From the NCBI GenBank assembly GCA_020718065.1, contig DYDE01000029.1, forward strand, positions 1-36,352: a stretch of DNA of 36,352 nt, given 5' to 3'. This document shows, one piece after another, positions 1 to 6,593 of this stretch. Under the pieces are notes generated by a model. It saw only the letters and a program-made list of their open reading frames with translations, was not told where the DNA came from and ran no database searches. This DNA comes from Marinifilum sp. (GTDB taxonomy: Bacteria; Bacteroidota; Bacteroidia; Bacteroidales; CG2-30-32-10). Positions within the stretch are counted from its first letter, which is position 1; the number at the start of each line of letters is the position of its first letter. The translations under genes were made by a program, and so were the position numbers.

Positions 1-1113
1 AAAGCATTTAACAAAATAGTTGAATCTGCGAAAGCTGAAGGTGTAAACTTCGATGGGGCTTTGGTTCAACAACAGGTATATGGTACTGATCATCGTTTAA
101 TATCAGTAAATGGAAAATTTGTTGCTGCACTCGAACGTGTTCCTGCATTTGTTGATGGTGATGGTGTAAATAGTATTGAAAAACTAATTGCTATTGAGAA
201 TGATAAAGTTATTCGTCTTGATAATGCCCGTTCGCCTTTATGTAAAATCAAAATAGATGATAACCTTATTGATTTTTTGAAGTTACAAAACATTTCTCTT
301 GATTATATTCCAAAAGAAAATGAGAAAATAATCTTACGCAGGGTGGCAAATATTTCTGCAGGTGGTGTTTCTATAAATGTTACAAATAATATTCATCCTG
401 TAAATGTTCAATTGGTGGAAGATATTGCTGGATATTTCAATGTTAAATGTCTTGGCATTGATGTACTTGCTGCTGATATTTCAAAACCATGGACAGAAGG
501 TAATTTTGGAATAATAGAAATAAATGCCGGACCTGGTGTTTTTATGCATCTTGCTCCTGCTTATGGTGGTTCGGTTGATGTTCCAAAAGTTATTATGCAA
601 TCGCATTTCCCAAAACAAGGGAGTGGAAGAATTCCTATTATTGCAACAAATAAATGCTCTAAGTATTTTATTGAACAGCTAATTATTAAGCTAAGAGAAA
701 TAAAACCAAATTTATTTTTCTCTTCTCTCACTGAAGAAGGTGTGTTTTTTAATGAAAGATTTTTTCATAATAATCCTGAACACGATCAAAATGTTAAGAT
801 TATTCTTCGTAATCCAAAAACTGAATTCGCTTTATTCACACACTCGCTGGATAATATTTACGATTTTGGATTGTTTCATAGAGGGGCTGATATTGTGATA
901 CTTGATAATTCGGAATTTGTTGAAGAACACACATTAAGGGAACAATTATTGCCAGATGGATTGTATATTAAAATTAATAAAAATAAAATCGAAATATTTG
1001 AAAATGATTCTTTGAAGCATGAGATCAATTTGGAAAATATACAAGAAGTAGATGATAGACTTATTGATTTAATTCAGCCATTTTTGCACGATTTATTATT
1101 CAAATATGAATAA
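1..1113 (+). CDS. Cyanophycin-synthetase-like ATP-grasp protein with degenerate Mur-ligase domain (5' end outside window)
   Basis: The reading frame is open from base 1, so the gene starts upstream and only the last 370 residues are seen. Visible residues ~20-200 match the ATP-grasp half of cyanophycin synthetase (CphA): GTDHRLISVNGK, a VDGDGVNSIEKLI segment, SAGGVSINVT, IHPVN, GIDV, and the metal-binding IIEINAGPGVFMHLAP (E173, N175). In CphA this half adds aspartate to the growing peptide. The linker GRIPIIAT (from residue 209) is the CphA linker that leads into the Mur-ligase half. Here the P-loop GTNGKTT is missing (ATNKCSKYF instead), and the domain ends ~160 residues later rather than ~400. 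TEEGVFFN and GLFHRGADIVIL still resemble Mur-domain segments. Arginine addition is therefore unlikely, and the real product is unknown. The N-terminal domain cannot be assessed. Confidence 0.8.
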   Translation, partial: KAFNKIVESAKAEGVNFDGALVQQQVYGTDHRLISVNGKFVAALERVPAFVDGDGVNSIEKLIAIENDKVIRLDNARSPLCKIKIDDNLIDFLKLQNISLDYIPKENEKIILRRVANISAGGVSINVTNNIHPVNVQLVEDIAGYFNVKCLGIDVLAADISKPWTEGNFGIIEINAGPGVFMHLAPAYGGSVDVPKVIMQSHFPKQGSGRIPIIATNKCSKYFIEQLIIKLREIKPNLFFSSLTEEGVFFNERFFHNNPEHDQNVKIILRNPKTEFALFTHSLDNIYDFGLFHRGADIVILDNSEFVEEHTLREQLLPDGLYIKINKNKIEIFENDSLKHEINLENIQEVDDRLIDLIQPFLHDLLFKYE

Positions 1114-1210
1114 TAATAATTCAAATTTACATTCAGAAACAATTGATAGGTCTTTCTAATAAAAAAGTTTCTTCCATATACTATTTCTTATTTATCTGAT
1201 TCTTCTTTTT

Positions 1211-1218
1211 TATATTTG
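1211..1218 (+). promoter_or_regulatory. Putative Bacteroidota -7 promoter element
   Basis: TATATTTG fits the TAnnTTTG consensus of the Bacteroidota housekeeping sigma factor. It lies ~80 bases before the ATG of the acyl-CoA synthetase gene. No clear TTG is found at the -33 spacing (TTA there), so the call is moderate. Confidence 0.45.
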
Positions 1219-1299
1219 CACTATTGAATAATTATTAGGTTTTCAATGGAGAATCTGCGCAGAATAAAAAACTGAAACAGTAATATTAAATTTATAATT

Positions 1300-3984
1300 A
1301 TGAATATTCATAAGTTAAATAGTATTTTCAAGCCTAAAAGGATTGCTATTATAGGTATTTCTAGTAACCCAAATAGCGTTGGAGGTAAGGTACTGCATAA
1401 TCTCACAGGTGGAGAATTTCAAGGTGTGGTATATCCTGTTAGTCCAGATTATGAATCTGTTTCAGGAATTTCTTGTTATCCTGATCTGAAAAGTTTACCT
1501 AAAACTCCGGATTTAGGAATAATATGTAGTCCCCCAAAGAAAGTTCCTGCATTGGTGAAGGAATGTGGTGAAGCTGGTGTGTTTGGTATTATTATTATGT
1601 CTGCCGGATTTAAAGAGACAGGAGCAGAAGGTAAAAAACTAGAGGATGAAATAAAAAGTGTTTTAGCGGAATATAAAGAAATGAGGATTTTGGGACCAAA
1701 TTGTTTGGGTATTATATCTCCTGGTAGTAAGTTAAATGTAAGTTTTGCGTCTGGTATGCCTAAGGCTGGGAATATTGCTTTTATTTCACAATCAGGTGCG
1801 TTGTGTACATCTGTATTAGATTGGGCAATTGAAGGGAAAATAGGTTTCTCGCACGTTATTTCCATCGGTAATTCTATGGATATTGATTTCGGTGACTTGA
1901 TTGATTATCTTGGTGAAGATGAAAATACAAAATCAATTATACTTTATATAGAATCAATTAGTAATGCAAGAAAGTTTATGACTGCAGCCCGTTCTTTTGC
2001 TCGTTCTAAACCAATAATTGCATATAAAGCAGGACGTTTTTTGGAGTCAGCTGAAGTAGCTGCTTCTCATACTGGTGCATTGGCTTCTGAAGATTCTGTA
2101 TATCGGGCTGCATTTCGTCGAATTGGAATGGCAAGGGTTTATGATATAGGAGATATATTTGATTGTGCTGAACTGATCGGCAGAAATAAAATACCAAAAG
2201 GTTCACGTTTGGGAATAGTTACAAATGCTGGTGGACCTGGTGTAATTGCAACTGATGCTTTAATAGCTAACAGGGGTAAACTTGCTAAACTTAGTGAAGA
2301 AACTATAGCAAATCTTAATGATAATTTACCACCTTCCTGGTCACATGGCAACCCTGTTGATGTACTGGGTGATGCCCGTTCTAAAAGAATTGCTAAAGCC
2401 ACAGAGCTGGTGATAAAGGATCCTAATGTTGATGCTGTTCTGGTTATTCTTACTCCTCAGGCAATGACTAATCCAACTTCTACAGCTAAAGTTATTAGTG
2501 AGCTTTCCGCAACAACCAATAAACCAGTTTTAACTGCTTGGCTTGGTGGTTTGACAATGAAAGAAAGTGTTAAAATATTTAATGACAATGGTATTCCTAC
2601 ATACAAAACACCTGAACAAGCTGTTAGGGCATTTATGACACTGGTTGATTATGCCAAGAATCTGGAAACACTTTATGAAACTCCTTTGGATATTCCAGTT
2701 GAATTTTCACTTGATAGAAATAAATTCAGGTCAGAATTTAATAAGATTATTAGTAAACATGGTGATATTCTTTCTGAAGAGTTATCTAAAAAGTTAATTG
2801 AAGCTTATGGTATTCCTGCTACTGTTCCTTATCCTGCAAAAACCGATGAAGAAGCTATTCTGCAAACCAAGAAAACAGGATACCCCATTGTACTTAAAAT
2901 TGATTCTCCGGATATTACTCATAAAACTGATGCAGGTGGAGTAATACTAAATATTGACAGCGATGATGCTATAAAAGAAGCATTCAAACATATTGTTGCA
3001 TCTGCAAAAAAATATAATTCCATTGCAAAAATTAATGGTGCAACTGTTCAAAGAATGATAAATACCAAAGATGCTATTGAATTGATTGTTGGTATTAAGA
3101 AAGACCCTGTATTCGGAACAGTTATTATGGTGGGTATGGGTGGAACTGGCACGGAAATTTTTAAAGATAGTGTAATAGAGTTTCCTCCTCTGAATGAGAA
3201 ATTATCTTTACGTATGCTGAAATCTCTTAAAATTTGGCCTTTATTGAAAGGATACAGAGGTAAACCAAGAGTTAATATTGAAAAGCTAATTGAAGTTCTT
3301 ATAAGGTTTTCTTATCTCACTGCAGATTATCCTGAGATAAAAGAACTTGACATCAATCCACTCTTAGTTACTCCCGAAGAAGTAATTGCTTTGGATGCTC
3401 GTATTGTTATTGACAACACAATTATAGAAACTCCTCTTAAACCTTATGAACATCTGGCATTACATCCTTATCCTGAAAAGTGGGTAACTAACAAAACACT
3501 ATCGGATGGTACTGAAATTGTTCTTAGACCAATAAAACCGGAAGATGAACCGCTATGGTTCGATTTGCTGTCGAGTTGCTCTAAAGAGTCAATATATTCA
3601 AGGTTTCGTTATTTCTTTAAATGGAATACCCATGAGGTTGCTTCGAGATATTGTTATATAGATTACGACAGAGAGATTGCAATTGTTGCAGAAATTATTG
3701 AGAATGGAAAAAGGAAACTGCTTGGTGTTGGCAGACTTATTTCTGATCCTAATCATGAAACTGTGGAATATGCTATACTGATTACAGATAAATGGCAAAA
3801 CAGAGAAATTGGAAGTATTTTAACAGATTATTGTATTGATATTGCAAAACAATGGGATCTGAAGAAAATATTTGCTCAAACCACGGCGGACAATACAAGA
3901 ATGATTTCAGTATTTAAAAAACGTGATTTTGTTATTCTTCATGACAAGAATAGTTCTGCAGTGGATGTGGTAAAGGAGTTTTGA
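1300..3984 (+). CDS. ADP-forming acyl-CoA synthetase (alpha-beta fusion) with C-terminal GNAT acetyltransferase domain
   Basis: This 894-residue protein has the Pat/PatZ (YfiQ) layout. First comes a CoA-binding Rossmann domain (~8-140, with GPNCLGIIS). Next is the succinyl-CoA-ligase-like region (~150-460, ISQSGAL). An ATP-grasp beta domain follows (~480-700, YPIVLKIDSPDITHKTDAGG and MVGMGGTGTE). A GNAT domain ends it (~730-894, LRPIKPEDEPLW ... WQNREIGSIL). ADP-forming synthetases make ATP from acyl-CoA through a phosphohistidine. H257 in ASHTGALASED is the expected residue and is present, whereas classical Pat proteins are described as having lost this activity. The protein may be a working synthetase, a lysine acetyltransferase, or both. 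The GNAT pyrophosphate loop (QNREIG) is a weak form of the usual QGxGxG. The gene seems to be transcribed alone and converges on the next gene. Confidence 0.88.
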   Translation: MNIHKLNSIFKPKRIAIIGISSNPNSVGGKVLHNLTGGEFQGVVYPVSPDYESVSGISCYPDLKSLPKTPDLGIICSPPKKVPALVKECGEAGVFGIIIMSAGFKETGAEGKKLEDEIKSVLAEYKEMRILGPNCLGIISPGSKLNVSFASGMPKAGNIAFISQSGALCTSVLDWAIEGKIGFSHVISIGNSMDIDFGDLIDYLGEDENTKSIILYIESISNARKFMTAARSFARSKPIIAYKAGRFLESAEVAASHTGALASEDSVYRAAFRRIGMARVYDIGDIFDCAELIGRNKIPKGSRLGIVTNAGGPGVIATDALIANRGKLAKLSEETIANLNDNLPPSWSHGNPVDVLGDARSKRIAKATELVIKDPNVDAVLVILTPQAMTNPTSTAKVISELSATTNKPVLTAWLGGLTMKESVKIFNDNGIPTYKTPEQAVRAFMTLVDYAKNLETLYETPLDIPVEFSLDRNKFRSEFNKIISKHGDILSEELSKKLIEAYGIPATVPYPAKTDEEAILQTKKTGYPIVLKIDSPDITHKTDAGGVILNIDSDDAIKEAFKHIVASAKKYNSIAKINGATVQRMINTKDAIELIVGIKKDPVFGTVIMVGMGGTGTEIFKDSVIEFPPLNEKLSLRMLKSLKIWPLLKGYRGKPRVNIEKLIEVLIRFSYLTADYPEIKELDINPLLVTPEEVIALDARIVIDNTIIETPLKPYEHLALHPYPEKWVTNKTLSDGTEIVLRPIKPEDEPLWFDLLSSCSKESIYSRFRYFFKWNTHEVASRYCYIDYDREIAIVAEIIENGKRKLLGVGRLISDPNHETVEYAILITDKWQNREIGSILTDYCIDIAKQWDLKKIFAQTTADNTRMISVFKKRDFVILHDKNSSAVDVVKEF

Positions 3985-3985
3985 A

Positions 3986-4055
3986 GTGAGCTAGAGTGAA
4001 CTAAAGTACGTTAAAGTGAACTAAAGTGAGCTAGAGTGAGCTAAAGTGAACTAGA
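3986..4055. repeat. Tandem array of seven 10-bp units, GTGARCTARA
   Basis: Seven contiguous 10-bp units begin two bases after the stop codon of the upstream gene: GTGAGCTAGA, GTGAACTAAA, GTACGTTAAA, GTGAACTAAA, GTGAGCTAGA, GTGAGCTAAA, GTGAACTAGA. Only the third unit departs strongly. The array lies between two convergent genes. The unit length is close to one helical turn. It is probably an intergenic minisatellite; no function can be read from it. Confidence 0.85.
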
Positions 4056-4086
4056 GTTCTTATGTTGCAAAACAAATATTCTTAGT

Positions 4087-5199
4087 TTATATTTGTCTTC
4101 TGGGGCAATTGGGAAGCATAACTATATTGCCTTCAAATGAAGCTTCCACACAATCGGATGGATCGCAGCAGGTGTGGCATACTCTTTTGAAAGCTCTTAA
4201 ACTAAGTAGTTCTACCTCTTTTGAAAGAAAATCTTCTTTTAAAGGTTCTGTTCTTAAAAGGTCTGTGCTTAAGTATTTTTTATTGTCATCGGGGAATACT
4301 GTAACAATAACTTTGTCTTTCCCCAATTTGTTTTGTATCTTAAGTGCACCAAGAAAGTTTGCGCCTGAAGATATTCCAACTCCCATACCAAGTACACTTG
4401 CCAGTTGCTGTGCCATTATAATTGAATCTCCATCATCAATAGCAACAACTTCGTCAAGTTCATTAAGTTTAACAATGGAAGGTATAAATTCATCAGAAAT
4501 ACCTTGTATCCGATGTTTTCCTACTTTGTATCCGGTTGTTAATGTTGGAGAGTTTTGGGGTTCTAATGGATAGACTTTAATATCGGGATTTTGTTCTTTT
4601 AAAAATTTTCCAACTCCCATAATAGTACCTCCTGTGCCAACGCCTGCAATAAAAGCATCGGGAGTGAGGTTTCTGTATTTTAGCTGCCACCAAAGTTCTG
4701 GTCCTGTTGTGAGGTAGTGTGCATCAATATTGTCTTCGTTGGAAAACTGACAAGGAAGAAAACCATTGGTTTTTTTTGCTGCATTATTAGCCATCTCAAT
4801 GCTGCCAAGAAACCCTCCTTCTTCTTTGCTAACCAGCATGATGTTTGCACCCAAACTTCTAATAAGGTTTTTTCTTTCTTCGCTCATCCAATCGGGCATA
4901 AAGATATTTATTTTGTGACCAAGTGCCCTGCCGATTGATGCAAATGATATACCGGTATTGCCACTTGTTGCTTCGTATATTTGCATACCGGGTTTAAGAA
5001 TGCCTAAGTTATATGCTTTGTTAAGTATATGTATTGCCATACGGTCTTTGATGCTGCCGGTCATATTGAGGTTTTCGGCTTTGGCATAGATGACCCTGTT
5101 TTCTTGTTTGTAGGTGAAATTAATTGCCAGAAGGGGAGTGTTACCGATAAGGCTTTTTAATGCATTTGTTTTGTTTGGGGAGGTTTGGGGGTTGTTCAT
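4087..5199 (-). CDS. PLP-dependent cysteine synthase family protein with cysteine-rich C-terminal tail
   Basis: This fold-type II PLP enzyme has 370 residues. The PLP lysine is K51 in TGSIKDR. The substrate loop is TSGNTG (79-83), the phosphate-binding loop is GVGTGGT (186-192), and [12 protein letters not shown] (275-286) matches the family. Family members make cysteine from O-acetylserine and sulfide; some instead make cystathionine. The core usually ends near residue 310-320. Here ~50 more residues follow, with [10 protein letters not shown] and a later C365, giving five cysteines (341, 344, 345, 350, 365). The tail could bind a metal or a sulfur carrier; this is inferred from spacing only. 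Cystathionine beta-synthase cannot be excluded, but there are no CBS domains. The gene stands alone, convergent with the acyl-CoA synthetase gene. Confidence 0.85.
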   Translation of the reverse strand: MNNPQTSPNKTNALKSLIGNTPLLAINFTYKQENRVIYAKAENLNMTGSIKDRMAIHILNKAYNLGILKPGMQIYEATSGNTGISFASIGRALGHKINIFMPDWMSEERKNLIRSLGANIMLVSKEEGGFLGSIEMANNAAKKTNGFLPCQFSNEDNIDAHYLTTGPELWWQLKYRNLTPDAFIAGVGTGGTIMGVGKFLKEQNPDIKVYPLEPQNSPTLTTGYKVGKHRIQGISDEFIPSIVKLNELDEVVAIDDGDSIIMAQQLASVLGMGVGISSGANFLGALKIQNKLGKDKVIVTVFPDDNKKYLSTDLLRTEPLKEDFLSKEVELLSLRAFKRVCHTCCDPSDCVEASFEGNIVMLPNCPRRQI

Positions 5200-5236
5200 A
5201 AGTTTTGTTATCTCAATTGTTTTTGTGTGGCAAAAT

Positions 5237-5276
5237 AAGACCTATATTTCTAATAGTAGTAATATAGGCCTTTTTT
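5237..5276 (+). terminator. Terminator-like hairpin followed by T-run (+ strand orientation)
   Basis: AAGACCTATATT (5237-5248) pairs with AATATAGGCCTT (5261-5272) with one mismatch around a 12-base loop. A T-run (5271-5276) follows on the + strand. It lies ~40-75 bases upstream of the cysteine synthase start. The gene runs the other way, so the hairpin would either stop read-through on the + strand or sit in the promoter/leader of the minus-strand gene. Confidence 0.5.
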
Positions 5277-5548
5277 GCTGTGAACTTATTCAGGTCAAAA
5301 ATAATAAAATATATTTAGATAAATGGATATAAGTATATTTTTTTGTAATATTTAATTGGATCGTTTTGTAAATATGTTGTCGTTCTTTATGTTTTTTAAT
5401 AGGAAAGTAATGTTTTGATTTGGAAATTTGATGTTGCTTTATAGTTATTTGTGTGAAATAATAAATTTTTGGTTGGTTGGGATTTGTTTTTATAAGTTGC
5501 TAAATAATAGGTTGTTGGAAATGAAAAAACATTAAAAAGGGGTGCTCG

Positions 5549-5758
5549 GGAAATGCGGGAGAGTAAAAAGGAAATGCAGGAGAGGAAAAAGGAAATGCGG
5601 GAGAGTTTTCGGGAAAGGCGGGAGAGAAAAAAGGAAATACGGGAGAGTAAAAAGGTAAAAGGGGAAAGGAGAAAGGGAAAAGGGGAAAGTGAAAAGGAAA
5701 TGCAGGAGAGGAAAAAGGGGATAGATGTTTGTGTTTGGGAAATGCAGGGTTGAAAAAA
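5549..5758. repeat. Ten phased 21-bp units, polypurine minisatellite
   Basis: Ten units of exactly 21 bp with no gaps. The first is GGAAATGCGGGAGAGTAAAA plus A, and others are close variants (starts 5549, 5570, 5591, 5612, 5633, 5654, 5675, 5696, 5717, 5738). Units 1-5, 8 and 10 are well conserved, 6-7 are diverged, and 9 is strongly degenerate. The + strand is nearly all purine. Because 21 is a multiple of 3, frames stay open. The + frame gives heptads such as MRESKKE, MQERKKE, IRESKKV; the - frame gives FFLSRIS-like heptads. There is no start signal or flanking domain, so coding is not claimed. Confidence 0.88.
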
Positions 5759-5822
5759 GGTAATGAGAATGAACAATTAGCAATTAGTAATGTGTAATTT
5801 GCAATTATTCATTTTCTTTTAC

Positions 5823-5864
5823 CACAAAGGAGCACAAAAGACTTTCACAAAGGGGCACAAAGGG
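5823..5864. repeat. Short interspersed CACAAAGG-type repeat
   Basis: CACAAAGGAGCACAAAAG (5823-5840) is followed after five bases by CACAAAGGGGCACAAAGGG (5846-5864). Similar strings are scattered between genes in many Bacteroidota. No coding or hairpin potential was seen. Confidence 0.6.
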
Positions 5865-6040
5865 AAATGGGAGAAATGAAATAAATATTATCATCTATTT
5901 GAATAAGACAAAGTTTGGTGAGATATGTATGACTTAGGCAGCGTTTAAGTGAAAGGAAGAAATTTAAAATTGCTTAGTATTAAAAGGCTAAATAAAAGGT
6001 AAAATCTTTTGAGATATGACCGACTTAGACTCCACAGCCT

Positions 6041-6289
6041 ATGCCGAACGGGGAAGAGAAATTAATAAATGCAAAGGTATATTTTGAAGGGGATGAAAAG
6101 AATGTGGTTAGAAGTGATGAGAATGGTTTGTATGCAATAGATGCATTGCAGGAAGGTGAGCAGGTGTTGGTTGCTGAAAAGGAAGGGTTTGCAAAGTATG
6201 AAGAGATTATGTTTGTTGTGAAAGGTGAAAACCAGGAGTTGAATTTGGAGTTGGAAGCAATAGAGCCGATTGTGCCATCGGTGGAGTAA
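6041..6289 (+). pseudogene. Small carboxypeptidase-regulatory-like (Ig-fold) fragment
   Basis: An 82-residue frame whose body (NAKVYFEGD...VVRSDENGLYAIDAL...VLVAEKEGFAKYEE) looks like one CarboxypepD_reg-type beta-sandwich. Such domains usually sit inside larger secreted or TonB-dependent proteins. The frame is open for only four codons upstream of the ATG (6029, after a TAG), and no signal peptide is present. It lies between short repeats (related AATTAGCAATTA strings on both sides) and is richer in G+C than its surroundings. It is most likely the leftover of a larger gene or a mobilised fragment. A genuine small protein is the alternative. Confidence 0.45.
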
Positions 6290-6360
6290 AAAGGTACAAT
6301 TAACAATTAGCAATTAATAGGGGCCTGCTGGGGGTGTGAACTTGGTGGGTCTTTTTTATT

Positions 6361-6415
6361 TACGATTATATGACCCCTATCCTAAATCCTTTCCCCTGAG
6401 AAGAGAAAGGACTTT
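6361..6415. repeat. Dispersed repeat, copy 1 (CCTAAATCCTTTCCC type)
   Basis: TACGATTATATGACCCCTAT followed by CCTAAATCCTTTCCCCTGAG and AAGGACTTT. It contains CCTTTC ... GAAAGG, able to fold into a short hairpin. It matches the copy at 6504-6554 over nearly its whole length, including the leading TACGATT and trailing AAGGACTTT. Confidence 0.7.
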
Positions 6416-6503
6416 AGCAGTTGTTGAAATTATAGAGGGTTGTTGTTGCTAATTAATTTAAAAAAATTATTGATTTAAGAACAAGGATTAACGATTTTTG
6501 ATA

Positions 6504-6554
6504 TACGATTTGACCTCTATCCTAAATCCTTTCCCTGAATGGGTCAAGGACTTT
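6504..6554. repeat. Dispersed repeat, copy 2 (CCTAAATCCTTTCCC type)
   Basis: TACGATTTGACCTCTAT followed by CCTAAATCCTTTCCCTGA and CAAGGACTTT. This is the same element as at 6361-6415 in the same orientation, with a diverged loop (ATGGGT in place of GAAGAGA). Confidence 0.7.
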
Positions 6555-6593
6555 GTAATTGAAGAATTATATAGGAGGGAAAATGTTAAAAAA

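Larger units (their letters stand above)
5200..6040. other. Gene-poor intergenic stretch
   Basis: About 840 bases without a supportable gene. It holds a terminator-like hairpin (5237-5276), plain AT-rich sequence (5277-5548), the 21-bp polypurine array (5549-5758), and AATTAGCAATTAGTAAT-type sequence (5775-5807), which recurs at 6300-6317. It also holds CACAAAGG repeats (5823-5864) and a diverged 20-base direct repeat at 5920-5939 and 6011-6030 (GAGATATG...GACTTAG). Open frames across the array are a by-product of the 21-bp period. Confidence 0.7.
6290..6593. other. Intergenic stretch with two copies of a dispersed repeat
   Basis: About 300 bases without a gene. It contains an AATTAACAATTAGCAATTAA string (6298-6317), related to the one near 5775-5807, and the two repeat copies listed at 6361-6415 and 6504-6554. 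No clear terminator for the minus-strand sensor gene ending at 6594 was found. Confidence 0.6.

Noticed and set aside
5553-5753. + strand frame with MRESKKE-type heptads that looks like a coiled coil
   Set aside because: Same array artefact. No promoter or conserved flanking domain; kept only as an observation in the findings.
5396-5776. Open frame on the minus strand with hydrophobic FFLSRIS-like heptads
   Set aside because: It spans the 21-bp purine array; the frame stays open only because the period is a multiple of three. It has no start signal, and the overlapping + frame is equally open.
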